Assembly (NCBI GenBank): GCA_023417475.1
Contig: JAEZFP010000067.1
Coordinates: 124,001-188,000, forward strand
Origin: Bacillota bacterium
Lineage (GTDB): Bacteria; Bacillota; UBA4882; UBA8346
Direction of reading: 5' to 3'
DNA length: 64,000 bases
Positions 32,865 to 41,904 of the stretch are shown one piece after another. A model generated the notes under the pieces. The model was not told where the DNA came from. It worked only from the letters and a program-made list of their open reading frames with translations, and ran no database searches. The stretch's first letter is position 1, and each line of letters opens with the position of its first letter. A program made the translations under genes and the position numbers.

Positions 32865-33809
32865 TTAATATTTTTTTAAATATTCCTCCCAAGTCTTCGG
32901 ATAACGCTTTTTGATACCCGCCAAGGTAAATTTGTTGATTTTGGCATCCCAATAGTTAACCCCTTGACGGGCAAATTCCGCCACAATCTCCATTTTTATC
33001 TTATATTCTTTTGAGTCTAAATCATATACCCAATTCCTTAATATATCCACCGGGTAAAATTGATCATTAGGATTTTGACCGCGCATTATAATATGTTCAG
33101 ATCGATAATAAGGCTCATTTACTTTGGCTTTTTTCTCAACAATTAAATAATAGGCGTATTGCATCGCTTCCAAGGTGGCATTTGTTCCAGTTCCCAAAGC
33201 TTCAATTGCCGCTGTGTGTCCTGATTTGGTTTTATAATTAATATCAGCGCCACCTTCCACTAATGCCTTGGTCTTCTCAATCCCGCACATTATTGAATTC
33301 ATTAACGGACTAGTGCCTGGCTCAGATCTTGGCCTAACCCCTTTGCCGCTAAATCCCACATAATTTTTGTTCAGATCCGCGCCATAGCGGAGTAACAGTT
33401 TCACGTATTTCGGATCTTTTTGGAAAAATCCCGCGCGCCATCTCAATCCCGCCGCGATAAACAGTGGCGTTTCCCCTTCCGAGGTTGTGGCGATATCGGG
33501 GTTTGCGCCACACTTTAATAACGTCTCCACGGATTGGTATTTTCCCGTCCCCACCGCCCAGAGTAATAAAGTGGCGCCGTATTTCGGCTCTTGGTAGTTT
33601 AACAATTCCGGATTCTTTTTAACGATTTTCGCTATCTTACTTGAATTTTGACCTTTCACGGCCAAGGCCAAATCCCAGGCCGGCGTATTTTGATAGATGT
33701 TGATGTCCCAAATTGGGTAGCCTTCTTGGTTGACCGCTTGGGTGTTTAATTGACTGAAACATAATATAACCGCAAGTATGGATAGAATAATTCCAACTTT
33801 TTTAGTCAT
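32865..33809 (-). CDS. secreted ankyrin-repeat protein
   Basis: 314 residues with a signal peptide (MTKKVGIILSILAVILCFSQ). Ankyrin repeats are readable at about 78-105 (GATLLLWAVGTGKYQSVETL), 112-145 (GETPLFIAAGLRW and KYVKLLLRYGADLN), 165-190 (GTSPLMNSIMCGIEKTKALV) and 195-225 (SGHTAAIEALG). AT-rich like its neighbours. It converges with the XRE gene. Bacterial ankyrin proteins bind other proteins; no partner can be named here. Confidence 0.8.
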   Translation of the reverse strand: MTKKVGIILSILAVILCFSQLNTQAVNQEGYPIWDINIYQNTPAWDLALAVKGQNSSKIAKIVKKNPELLNYQEPKYGATLLLWAVGTGKYQSVETLLKCGANPDIATTSEGETPLFIAAGLRWRAGFFQKDPKYVKLLLRYGADLNKNYVGFSGKGVRPRSEPGTSPLMNSIMCGIEKTKALVEGGADINYKTKSGHTAAIEALGTGTNATLEAMQYAYYLIVEKKAKVNEPYYRSEHIIMRGQNPNDQFYPVDILRNWVYDLDSKEYKIKMEIVAEFARQGVNYWDAKINKFTLAGIKKRYPKTWEEYLKKY

Positions 33810-33951
33810 TGGGAGTTTCTTCCCTTCGATTGATATCTATTACATTCTGTGCCCCTATCAAAAACCGGGCCTATTCTTTGCAAACCAGGCCGATTGCCGT
33901 AGGAGAGGCAGATGGGTTTGTCTTTAGCGCATACCCAAAATCCATCGCCAA

Positions 33952-34572
33952 TTAGATCTCTTTCAAAATTAAATCATCCACTGCTAATCGTGGCCTCAGA
34001 GGCGGGTTTTGGTCAGCATACCCGATCAGGAGAAATGCCACCACTTCATAATTATCGTCAAGTTCTAGCAGCTCTTTAACTTTGCCGCGATCAATAAAGC
34101 CGATCCAACAGCTTCCCAATCCCAAGTCGACCGCTTTTAATGACATATGGTCAATCGCAATTGCGGCATGTTGCCATAAATAATAATTCGCTATTTGCGC
34201 ATTCATTACCCTTTCCATTTTCCCGTTTTGCTCATAATGATCCATCCGCTGCCGGGTTTCTTCGTAAATACCATTAAACGCTCCGCTATCGGTTAATTGC
34301 AACAATCTTTCTCCCATATCCGTCCAAGCTTTTGTATCGGCGCAGCAAGCAATAACCACCGGAGCTTCTTTGACAAAGGGCAAGGTGTATTCGTTTAACT
34401 TTGACTTCATTTCAAGACTTTTGATGATTACATACCGCGTTGACTGTATATTCGCAACCGAAGGGGCTCGACGACCGGCTTTCAGGATTGCTTGAATAGT
34501 GTCATCCTGTATCGGATCGGATTTGAATTTTCGGATACTCCTTCTAGCGTTAACAACTTGATCAAATTCCAT
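33952..34572 (-). CDS. nitroreductase-family FMN flavoprotein
   Basis: 206 residues from ATG 34572. ARRSIRKFKSDPIQDDTIQA near the N-terminus and APSVANIQSTRYVIIK are the FMN-contact regions; AAIAIDHMSLKAVDLGLGSCWIGF is the GLGSCWIG motif shared by the family. Usual length for the family. Divergent from an HxlR regulator across about 125 bases, the common arrangement in which the regulator controls a reductase in response to quinones, aldehydes or nitro-compounds. Physiological substrate unknown. Confidence 0.85.
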   Translation of the reverse strand: MEFDQVVNARRSIRKFKSDPIQDDTIQAILKAGRRAPSVANIQSTRYVIIKSLEMKSKLNEYTLPFVKEAPVVIACCADTKAWTDMGERLLQLTDSGAFNGIYEETRQRMDHYEQNGKMERVMNAQIANYYLWQHAAIAIDHMSLKAVDLGLGSCWIGFIDRGKVKELLELDDNYEVVAFLLIGYADQNPPLRPRLAVDDLILKEI

Positions 34573-34698
34573 AAAAATCATCCTTCCTTATTTTACATCC
34601 ATTTACGTATGTTATATATTAATTGTAAATGAAGCAGTCAAAATATCACAAGTACGCACTAAGTAGTGAGTAACTACCCGCCAGGAAAGGACCCCAGC

Positions 34699-35022
34699 AT
34701 GAAAGAAAATCGATACCAAACTACTGATAAATGCGCCATAAAATATACTTTACGCGTCGTTAGCGGCAAGTGGAAAACCATGCTTTTATATCAGATGTTT
34801 ATCAATAAGATAAGACGATATGGAGAATTAAAAAAATCGCTACCCGGGGTGACTCATAAAATGCTGAGTCAACAACTGAAAGAATTGGAGAACGATGGGT
34901 TGATTTTTCGGAAGGAGTACACCCAAATCCCTCCCAAAGTTGAATACTCCTTGACGAATAAAGGGGAAACATTGATTCCGATTTTAAAAATGATGACCGA
35001 CTGGGGAGAAGAAAATATGTGA
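34699..35022 (+). CDS. HxlR-family transcriptional regulator
   Basis: 107 residues from ATG 34699 (AAAGGA nine bases upstream; the GTG at 34666 precedes it). A conserved Cys in DKCAIKYTLRVVSGKWK, then RRYGELKKSLPGVTHKMLSQ as the winged-helix recognition part and YSLTNKGETLIPIL. This is the full one-domain HxlR/MarR-like form; the N-terminal cysteine is the redox or electrophile sensor in homologues such as HypR or YodB. Likely regulates itself and the divergent nitroreductase. Confidence 0.87.
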   Translation: MKENRYQTTDKCAIKYTLRVVSGKWKTMLLYQMFINKIRRYGELKKSLPGVTHKMLSQQLKELENDGLIFRKEYTQIPPKVEYSLTNKGETLIPILKMMTDWGEENM

Positions 35023-35200
35023 CCTAGGTTGTACTTTTCTTTGAATTACAAAACGTTGCCATCCAACCAAGGCAAGGCATTCCCAAAATAGGTTTTCACA
35101 AATTCCTTAATATTTCATCTAGCCTTTATGAGGCTACAATCTAAGATCCTACCGTGACTCATATCATATCATCAATTGTTGGACGACCAACCATTTGATC

Positions 35201-36355
35201 CTACCCCTCAAACGCAAAACTCTTCTGTAACAGCTTTTCATCAATCACAACCGTGCTCAATGTCGCCGCGATCAACTGGGAGGCGCCGCCGCGATAGGGA
35301 TTTTGCGAATCGGGAGTCTTTGGTTGTTGCGACTGGCCGAGCAGCGCTCTGAGTGCCGCCTCGATCACCCCGGCGTCATGCGTCTCCAGATCGATGAGGT
35401 TAGTTCCGCGCAACCGGCCCCGTTGCCGTCCGCCCAGGTTCAGCACGGGCAAACCCAAGGCCGGCGCTTCAATCACCCCGCTGCTGGAGTTGCCGACCAT
35501 CAGCGCGGCTTGCGCCATGAGGCCAAGATACAACGGTCGCGGCAGATGCCGGAGTAACTGAAGCTTTGGATTGGGAGCGCTGTTTTGCAAAGTTTGCAGG
35601 ATAACATCCCGTCCGGCGTCGGAGTTGGGCAGCAATAACAACGTTTGCTCATTAAGTTTCGCCAACGCTTGCAATAACGCCTCAAACTCCGTCCGGCTCT
35701 TCAGCTCTTCCCCGACCACCGGGTGAAAAACCGCGACGATAAACCGCGACGCCAAAGGAAAACCCACCGCCGCTTCCAGTGTCCCGCGGCTTACCTTCAA
35801 CCCCGATTCCAGATCGTCCAAACCCGGCGCTCCGGCGACGATGATCCGGTCGGGCGACTCGCCCGAAGCCTTTAGCACCTCGGCCGCCGCCACGGTGGCC
35901 GGAAAATGCAGATGCGCAAATTTAGTGATCGCATGCCGGATGCTGTTGTCAATCGATCCGGAAAGCTCCCCCCCGTGAATATGCGCGACCACAATTCCAA
36001 GATGAGCGGCGGCAATCGCCCCGGCCAACATCTCGCCCCGGTCACCCAAGACCAATAGGAAATCCGGTTGCAGTTCCTCAAGCGCTTGGACCAATCCCAT
36101 TAAACCGATGCCCAACGCTTTGGCCATGGCCGACCGGGAGTCGCCGCGCAGCAGCATCTCGACTTTGGCGATCACCGGATAGCCGTCGTTGACGATATCG
36201 TTGATGGTATTCCCAAACTCCGCCGCCAGATGCATCCCGGTGACAATCAGTTGCAACTCCAGCCCGGGGCTTGCTTTGAGCGCCGCCAAAACCGGCCGCA
36301 AGATTCCGTAATCGGCGCGGGTTCCCGTGATTACCGCTACTTTTCGTTTTGCCAT
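35201..36355 (-). CDS. neuC: UDP-sugar 2-epimerase, hydrolysing (NeuC/LegG-like)
   Basis: 384 residues. ITGTRADYGILRPVLAAL opens the GT-B-like fold; LLVLGDRGEMLAGAIAAAHL, VAHIHGGELSGSIDNSIRHAITKFAHLHF and GNSSSGVIEAPALGLPVLNLGGRQRGR are the conserved NeuC/LegG active-site blocks. The enzyme releases UDP and inverts C2 to give the free N-acetylmannosamine-type sugar used by NeuB. ATG at 36355 with GAGGG seven bases before. It follows the NeuB gene by 24 bases in the order neuD-neuB-neuC. LegG versus NeuC specificity depends on whether the 4-amino sugar from the dehydratase/aminotransferase pair is the substrate. Confidence 0.88.
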   Translation of the reverse strand: MAKRKVAVITGTRADYGILRPVLAALKASPGLELQLIVTGMHLAAEFGNTINDIVNDGYPVIAKVEMLLRGDSRSAMAKALGIGLMGLVQALEELQPDFLLVLGDRGEMLAGAIAAAHLGIVVAHIHGGELSGSIDNSIRHAITKFAHLHFPATVAAAEVLKASGESPDRIIVAGAPGLDDLESGLKVSRGTLEAAVGFPLASRFIVAVFHPVVGEELKSRTEFEALLQALAKLNEQTLLLLPNSDAGRDVILQTLQNSAPNPKLQLLRHLPRPLYLGLMAQAALMVGNSSSGVIEAPALGLPVLNLGGRQRGRLRGTNLIDLETHDAGVIEAALRALLGQSQQPKTPDSQNPYRGGASQLIAATLSTVVIDEKLLQKSFAFEG

Positions 36356-36379
36356 TCGTTTTCCCTCACTGTCACCGGC

Positions 36380-37429
36380 TTATTTCAGGTCGTCCCAAGC
36401 GATCAGCTCGTCGGCCGGGATGGCCCGAATCGTCCGCCGCCCGATGATCGTGTCATAAAATTGAGGGGCGATGCCGGTTCCGGGCCGTTTCAAAGCCAAC
36501 AGCTCCGGCCGGATGATTGCTCCCGCCGAAATCGGTTGGGCGGCGACGATGCTCTTGCGCGCCAGCCGCCGCAGTTCCAACTCGGCTTGGTCCGCCTGTT
36601 TCCGGCCGTCGCCCAACGCCGCTTGCGTTTCTCGGATCGCCCCGACCAAGCGGCGAAATTCTTCCGGGACCAATGACGCCTGATGATCGGGACCCGGCAG
36701 ATCGTTCGCCAAAGTAAAATGCTTCTCCACCATCACCGCTCCCAACGCCACCGCCGCGACTGCCGCATGAGTTCCCGGCGCGTGGTCGGAATAACCCACC
36801 GGCAGTTGAAACGCATCCGCCAAGGTGACCATGGCCCGTAGGTTTAAAGAATGATAGGGCGCGGGATAACTCGACACGCAATGCAACAGCAACAGTTGCC
36901 GGTTGCCCGCCGCTTCCGCCGTCCGGACCGCGGCCTCGACCTCGCTTAAACCCGCCATTCCGGTCGAAATGATTAACGGCTTGCCAAGCCGGGCCGCGCA
37001 TTGGATCAACGGCAAATTGGTCAACTCGCCGGACGGGATCTTATAGGCCGCCATCTCCAATTGCCGTAACATCGCCACGCTTTCCCCGTCAAAAACCGAC
37101 GCCAAAAAGAGGATCCCTTTGGCTTCAGCGTATTGCTTCAGCGTTTGGAGCTGATCTTTGGTAAGTTGCAGCCGTTGTAACATTGTAAACTGGTCTTCAT
37201 CCTCAGGCGAAGCGTTTTGTTGGTATTCGGCTTTCGGCGTGTGCCGGGTGATCATCTGTTCCGGCACAAACGCTTGAAATTTCACGGCGTCGGCGCCCGC
37301 CGCTACGGCTTGGTCGATCAGCTCCTGCGCCAGATCGTCCCGGCCGTTATGATTCACTCCGATTTCGGCGACGATCAGTACGGGGCGGCGTTCGGACCGG
37401 CCGTCAGCAAACAAATCATTAAACTTCAT
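36380..37429 (-). CDS. neuB: N-acylneuraminate/legionaminate synthase (NeuB/LegI/SpsE family), full length
   Basis: 349 residues from ATG 37429 (GGGAG nine bases upstream), overlapping no coding sequence of the acyltransferase beyond a five-base gap. TIM barrel: LIVAEIGVNHNGRDDLAQEL, DAVKFQAFVPEQM, LIISTGMAGLSEV, LLLHCVSSYP, VGYSDHAPG and VEKHFTLANDLPGPDHQASL. The C-terminal SAF domain is present from about 285 (RKSIVAAQPISAGAIIRPE, then IIGRRTIRAIPADELI). Condenses phosphoenolpyruvate with a mannosamine derivative produced by the neuC product. Confidence 0.9.
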   Translation of the reverse strand: MKFNDLFADGRSERRPVLIVAEIGVNHNGRDDLAQELIDQAVAAGADAVKFQAFVPEQMITRHTPKAEYQQNASPEDEDQFTMLQRLQLTKDQLQTLKQYAEAKGILFLASVFDGESVAMLRQLEMAAYKIPSGELTNLPLIQCAARLGKPLIISTGMAGLSEVEAAVRTAEAAGNRQLLLLHCVSSYPAPYHSLNLRAMVTLADAFQLPVGYSDHAPGTHAAVAAVALGAVMVEKHFTLANDLPGPDHQASLVPEEFRRLVGAIRETQAALGDGRKQADQAELELRRLARKSIVAAQPISAGAIIRPELLALKRPGTGIAPQFYDTIIGRRTIRAIPADELIAWDDLK

Positions 37430-37434
37430 TGGTT

Positions 37435-38085
37435 TTACTCCCGATTTTCTTTGATAATCCGGGCCGGATTCCCGACTGCGGTCACATTGGCGGGCAGATC
37501 CCCGATCACCACGGTTCCGGCCCCGATCACGCAGTTGGAGCCGATTTGAATACCGGGTATCACTACGGCGCCGGTTCCCACCATTGTGGCGGCGCCGATC
37601 CGGACATTGCCGGCCAAACGCGCTCCCGGACAGATATGGACATGATCGGCGATTCGACAGTCGTGATCCACCGTGGCCCCAGTATTGACAAGGCAATTCT
37701 GCCCAACCGCCGCACCCGGACCGACCCAGGCCTGACCGCAAAGCACGGTTCCCGGACCGATCAACGCCAACGGGCTCAACGTCGCTCTGGGATGAATCAG
37801 TCGTAGCGGATCGAGTCCGGCAGCCAACGCCCGCTCATAAAATTGACGCCGGATCCGGTTGGCGCCGATCGCCACCACAAACGATTCGACCTCCGCCCGG
37901 TACCGTTCCTCAAATAAAGCGGCAACGGTTCCCTTCAGCGTCATAACGGCCCCGGATAGCCGCAATTCCGGATAACGATCGTCAAAAAACCATAACCGCT
38001 CGGCGTGGCCTAACGCCCGGATCAGATCGTAAACGACCTTCCCTTGCCCGCCGGCGCCAATCACCGCCACTCTCACGCCCATCAT
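37435..38085 (-). CDS. sialic-acid O-acetyltransferase NeuD / PglD-LegH family acyltransferase
   Basis: 216 residues. An N-terminal Rossmann-like domain (VAVIGAGGQGKVVYDLIRAL) precedes a left-handed parallel beta helix made of hexapeptide repeats: LIGPGTVLCGQAWVGPGA, VGQNCLVNTGATVDHDC with the catalytic His, and IGSNCVIGAGTVVI. Members acetylate the 4-amino group of UDP-sugars (PglD, LegH) or O-acetylate sialic acid (NeuD). Start uncertain: ATG 38085 or 38082, or GTG 38076, which is best spaced from AGAAGG. First gene of the neuD-neuB-neuC operon. Confidence 0.85.
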   Translation of the reverse strand: MMGVRVAVIGAGGQGKVVYDLIRALGHAERLWFFDDRYPELRLSGAVMTLKGTVAALFEERYRAEVESFVVAIGANRIRRQFYERALAAGLDPLRLIHPRATLSPLALIGPGTVLCGQAWVGPGAAVGQNCLVNTGATVDHDCRIADHVHICPGARLAGNVRIGAATMVGTGAVVIPGIQIGSNCVIGAGTVVIGDLPANVTAVGNPARIIKENRE

Positions 38086-38244
38086 ACCTTCTTTTGCCTC
38101 TGTGTCAAAAACCCATTCAAAAAGGAGCTTTAAAACCCAGATTCCAGCTCCGTCAGCCCTCTCCTCTGAAAACGCTGCTTGGAATCGCAGCGTAGGGTAG
38201 GGACCGAGGGAGGTCGGAATCGGCGGCTTTGACCAACAAGCTTA

Positions 38245-38500
38245 TTTTCATCCGCATCGCTACCCCCGGCCAGCCGGGGTGGATGACTACCTAGAAAATA
38301 GACTTCGCTTGTTCCAAATTGTTAGCTCTTGAGAAAATATCCCATGGCGCCCCCTCTCTTCCACCGCTTCGAACCGGCTGTCATTCAAAAGAGAGGGGGA
38401 TCGTAAAACGTTTGATCAAGTATTCGCTATCGTAAGGGGGGTGAGTCGCCCCAATTTTCATCCGCATCGCTACCCCCGGCATGCCGGAGTGGCCGGCTAC
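38245..38500. repeat. two copies of a 46-base intergenic repeat flanking a hairpin
   Basis: Copies at 38245-38290 and 38455-38500 share TTTTCATCCGCATCGCTACC followed by CCCGGC, a GCCGG hairpin arm and GTGG. Between them lies a perfect 11-bp stem (CCCCCTCTCTT at 38350-38360, complement at 38389-38399). A related 14-mer, CTACCTAGAAAATA, occurs after copy 1 (near 38288) and again near 42676. The entire 38086-38688 interval contains no credible gene; the repeats look like decayed mobile or RNA elements. Confidence 0.6.
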
Positions 38501-38688
38501 TCTAACTTTATTTTATTCATCGGCCCGCGCGGCAGTGATGAAAAGATTCTGCCAATGGCCGGCGCCTGAGGGGAGCGACTGTGGCGAAGGATTAACAACT
38601 TGGCGGGTTTTCTTTCATAAGTTATAGCGTTATATCCGTTTCAAGCACCCTTTTGTCGATTGAAATAAATGAAAGGGAGTAATGTACG

Positions 38689-39546
38689 GTGAGAATTTTA
38701 ATTACCGGCGGCAACGGGCAATTGGGAAGCGCCTTAGCCAAAGTTCTGATAAAGGATGAGCTGGATCTGGTCGATCGGCCCCAGCTCGATTTGGCCTCGT
38801 TTTACGCTACCAGGCGTCACTTCAAACTGTATCACCCGGAATTAGTGATCCATTGCGCAGCCCAAACCAATGTCGATTACTGCGAACTCCACCCCGACCG
38901 CACCTATCGCAATAATGTCACCGCAACCCGCAACGTCGTGAATGTTTGTCAACGGCTTGGCGCGGCCTTGGTCTACATTTCAACCGACTACGTCTTTGAC
39001 GGTCAAAGCAAATCCCCTTACCGGGAATACGAACCTTGTAATCCGGTTAATATTTACGGCATGACGAAATACTATGGCGAGCAAATTGTCCAGCAGCATC
39101 TCACCCGGTTCTACATCGTCCGGACCGCTTGGTTATTCGGCGATGCCGGCGCCAATTTCGTCAAAGCCATGCTCGAAAAGATTCCGGCTCAAAAGACCGT
39201 AGCGGTGGTGGATGACCAGATCGGTTCCCCCACCTACGCCACGGATTTGGCGCAGGCCATCAACCGCCTGATTCGGACTGACGCTTACGGCATTTACCAT
39301 ATCACCAATTCCGGCAGTTGCAGTTGGTATCAGTTCGCCCGGGCGATTGCCGAACGGCTTGGCGAACATCCGGGAAAGATCAAAGCGATTACCAGCACTC
39401 AACTGAATCGCCCGGCCCCTCGCCCCCAATACAGCGTCTTGAAGGATAGTTTTCTGAAACAATTCGCGATTGGCATGCCAACTTACCAAGACGCGTTAGA
39501 CCGCTATCTGCAATTGTACTTGGCGTCAATGACTCCTAGTTGCTAA
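38689..39546 (+). CDS. rmlD: dTDP-4-dehydrorhamnose reductase (RmlD/SpsK family)
   Basis: 285 residues. ILITGGNGQLGSALAKVL (NAD(P) site), VIHCAAQTNVDYCELHPDRT, VYISTDYVFDGQSKSPYREY and NIYGMTKYYGEQIV, the catalytic Tyr and Lys, are characteristic of RmlD. Starts at GTG with AAGGGAG upstream. Reduces the 4-keto group of dTDP-4-keto-rhamnose or a related dTDP-6-deoxyhexose. RmlB and RmlC are not in the window, so they must be elsewhere or the substrate differs. Confidence 0.85.
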   Translation: MRILITGGNGQLGSALAKVLIKDELDLVDRPQLDLASFYATRRHFKLYHPELVIHCAAQTNVDYCELHPDRTYRNNVTATRNVVNVCQRLGAALVYISTDYVFDGQSKSPYREYEPCNPVNIYGMTKYYGEQIVQQHLTRFYIVRTAWLFGDAGANFVKAMLEKIPAQKTVAVVDDQIGSPTYATDLAQAINRLIRTDAYGIYHITNSGSCSWYQFARAIAERLGEHPGKIKAITSTQLNRPAPRPQYSVLKDSFLKQFAIGMPTYQDALDRYLQLYLASMTPSC

Positions 39547-39717
39547 AAATGCGCCTCAATAGTTTATGTCTGCCTTCGGCCCATCGTGCCGATGCCTGAA
39601 GTTGTTGGGACGATAGTTCGATTCCGGCGGGAATAAACGAACATATGATATACGGACTACGGAAGCTTCAAAAGTCCTTCCGTTTCCACCCCGAAAGGAG
39701 GTTGCAGGAGCGATAAA

Positions 39718-40386
39718 ATGCCAAACGATCACCGGATCACTATTATTTGCGCAGCGAAAGACAATGTCAACTTTCCAACGCTGAGCAATCATCTGAATTC
39801 ACTGATCGTCCCCCCGGGTTATACCGTGGATCTCCAACTGCTCTGCGGCGATTTCAGCGCCACCCAAGGGCGTAATCTCGGCCTCCGCAATTCGGACGCC
39901 AAATACAAAATTTATCTGGACCCTCATGTTACAATTGCCAATCCCAATCTGATCGGCGAAGCCTTGCGGCTGTTTCAAACCTATCCCCAATTGGGGTTGC
40001 TGGGGGTAATCGGGGCAAAGCAATTGCCCGCCAACGGCAATTGGCGGGAAGCGCCCGCCCGGTACGGGAGCATCGCCTATTTGGGTCAACCGCTACTCTT
40101 TCATGAAGTCGCCGGTGATTACGAACCGGTCCAAGTGGTGGACGGAATGATGATGATCACTCAGTTCGATCTGATCTGGAGCGAAAACCTGTTCAGCGAT
40201 TATTTCTATGATTCCGCCTATTGTCTTGAATTCCAGAAAGCCGGGTATCAAGTCGGCATCCCGAAACAGCTTACCCCGTGGTGCGCCTATCACCATCCGG
40301 GCGATACCATCTTTCAGTTTTACCGGGAACGTGACAAATTTATTGACGAATATCGCCAACTGTTACCGCAACTGTTGCCCAAATAA
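39718..40386 (+). CDS. GT2-like glycosyltransferase (Glyco_tranf_2_5 type), copy 1
   Basis: 222 residues. ITIICAAKDNVNFPTLSNHL opening, ATQGRNLGLRNSDAKYKIYLDPHVTI with the D-x-D/H metal-site equivalent, QLGLLGVIGAKQLPANGNW, VDGMMMITQFDL and CLEFQKAGYQVGIP. The set resembles the GT-A fold family DUF/PF13712 that adds sugars in surface glycan clusters. ATG at 39718 with AGGAG eight bases upstream. A paralogue lies directly downstream. Donor and acceptor not known. Confidence 0.7.
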   Translation: MPNDHRITIICAAKDNVNFPTLSNHLNSLIVPPGYTVDLQLLCGDFSATQGRNLGLRNSDAKYKIYLDPHVTIANPNLIGEALRLFQTYPQLGLLGVIGAKQLPANGNWREAPARYGSIAYLGQPLLFHEVAGDYEPVQVVDGMMMITQFDLIWSENLFSDYFYDSAYCLEFQKAGYQVGIPKQLTPWCAYHHPGDTIFQFYRERDKFIDEYRQLLPQLLPK

Positions 40387-40466
40387 TCCTCCTGTCAACG
40401 CGTCATCGGGCGGGCGGCTCGTTCCAATGCGGAGGATAAGCGAACAAACAGCCGGGAGGGTTCCAC

Positions 40467-41123
40467 TTGATCGACAATCAACGATTCGAGTTTATTTACT
40501 GCGCCAACAATCCTGGCTTATGTCAGGAGTCATTGCAATATCTGACGAAACTGAAGATCCCCGACGGGTTTACCGTCGGGAATATCATCAGCGAAAACGC
40601 CGCCAGCATTGCCGAAGGCTATCAACAGGCGCTGCTGAAAAGTAACGCCAAATATAAGATCTATCTTCACCAGGATGTCAACATTTTGAATGAAAACTTT
40701 TTACATGACATCGCCGCGCTTTTTAAAAACCACCCTCAACTCGGCCTGCTGGGAGTATTGGGCGCCAAACGGCTTCCGCCCAACGGCGTCTGGTGGGACG
40801 CGGCCCAACAATACGGCAAGGTTTATTACTTTGGACAATTAAATACCTGCAATACCGAAGTCTGCGGCGACTATGAAAGCGTTCAAACCATTGACGGAAT
40901 GATGATGATCACCCAATACGACTTGCCATGGCGCGTCGACCGCTTCACGGGATGGCACTTTTACGACGCCTCCCACAGTTTGGAGTTTCTCAAAGCCGGT
41001 TACACGGTGGGCGTGGCCCGTCAGACCGAACCCTGGTGCGCTCATAACAGTTCCAGCCCGATGTTATCCTTTATCATCTATCAACAAGTGTTTTGCGATA
41101 TCTACAAACCGTTTTTAACGTAA
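40467..41123 (+). CDS. GT2-like glycosyltransferase (Glyco_tranf_2_5 type), copy 2
   Basis: 218 residues starting at TTG with GGGAGGG six bases before. It shares QLGLLGVLGAKRLPPNGVWW, GDYESVQTIDGMMMITQYDL, SLEFLKAGYTVGVARQTEPW with copy 1, and here the metal motif reads KIYLHQDVNI. About half of the residues appear identical between the two by eye, so they arose by tandem duplication. Probably adds a neighbouring residue of the same glycan. Confidence 0.7.
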   Translation: MIDNQRFEFIYCANNPGLCQESLQYLTKLKIPDGFTVGNIISENAASIAEGYQQALLKSNAKYKIYLHQDVNILNENFLHDIAALFKNHPQLGLLGVLGAKRLPPNGVWWDAAQQYGKVYYFGQLNTCNTEVCGDYESVQTIDGMMMITQYDLPWRVDRFTGWHFYDASHSLEFLKAGYTVGVARQTEPWCAHNSSSPMLSFIIYQQVFCDIYKPFLT

Positions 41124-41201
41124 ACAGGCGTTGGGACGGATCGTTAATTTCGCTGCAACCGCAGCCTTATGAGATTTTATTATTGGAGGAGCGATCAAGT
41201 C

Positions 41202-41816
41202 ATGTCAACCATTGCAAGTCAGTTTCACCAACATTATTACGATTCGGGGGTCTGGATGAATACGACCTGGTTAGGCGTACCGGTTCAGAAACTCCCCTTG
41301 GATTTATGGATCTATCAAGAGCTGATCAATGAATTAAAACCGGATTTGATCATCGAATGCGGCACCGCCGACGGCGGGAGCGCCTATTATCTCGCCTCGT
41401 TATGCGATTTGCTCCAGAAAGGCCGGATTATCACCATCGATATTCTCGCCAAACCACGGCCGCAACATCCCCGGGTCACCTATCTGACCGGTTCGTCGGT
41501 ATCTCCCGAAATCCAAACCGCGGTCCGCAACGCTATCCGGCCGGGCGAACGGGTGATGGTCATCTTGGATTCCGATCACACTTCAGGGCATGTACTGAAT
41601 GAATTGCGCACCTACGCGCCGCTGGTTACATCGGGAAGCTATCTGATTGTCGAGGACACCAATATCAACGGCCACCCGGTATTGCCGCAATTCGGCCCTG
41701 GACCTATGGAAGCGCTTCAACAGTTCTTAGCGGAGAATCGGGACTTTCAAGTGGATCTGTCCCGCGAGAAATTCTTCGTCACCTTTTTCCCCAATGGCTT
41801 TCTTAAAAAGCAATAA
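41202..41816 (+). CDS. cephalosporin hydroxylase-like (CmcI family) SAM-dependent enzyme
   Basis: 204 residues from ATG 41202 (GGAGG 12 bases before). LPLDLWIYQELINELKPDLI, IIECGTADGGSAYYLASL (SAM motif I), IITIDI, VMVILDSDHTSGHVLNELRTYAPLV and YLIVEDTNINGHPV are the CmcI/RhO-methyltransferase family blocks; the D-S-D-H and E-D-T carry the metal ligands. Family members methylate sugar hydroxyls. Last gene of the plus-strand operon from 38689 and closed by a terminator. Confidence 0.82.
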   Translation: MSTIASQFHQHYYDSGVWMNTTWLGVPVQKLPLDLWIYQELINELKPDLIIECGTADGGSAYYLASLCDLLQKGRIITIDILAKPRPQHPRVTYLTGSSVSPEIQTAVRNAIRPGERVMVILDSDHTSGHVLNELRTYAPLVTSGSYLIVEDTNINGHPVLPQFGPGPMEALQQFLAENRDFQVDLSREKFFVTFFPNGFLKKQ

Positions 41817-41835
41817 TTCGGTCCGAATCAACGCG

Positions 41836-41870
41836 AAGAACTGACCCCTTTGCTCAGGGCGTCAGTTCTT
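41836..41870 (+). terminator. terminator of the 38689-41816 operon
   Basis: AAGAACTGAC (41836-41845) pairs perfectly with GTCAGTTCTT (41861-41870), with further G-C pairing inside the loop. It stands between convergent genes; the T tract is short. Confidence 0.65.
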
Positions 41871-41904
41871 TGCCGTTCGTTGTACCCGGTTGATCCCGCC
41901 CGCG

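Noticed and set aside
37430..37741. N-terminal extension of NeuB over the NeuD-like gene
   Set aside because: The extension is Arg/Gly-rich shadow sequence; ATG 37429 has a ribosome binding site and starts before the conserved barrel.
38345..38405. tRNA or terminator in the 38-kb gap
   Set aside because: The 11-bp stem has a 28-base loop and no cloverleaf, no anticodon arm and no T run on either strand.
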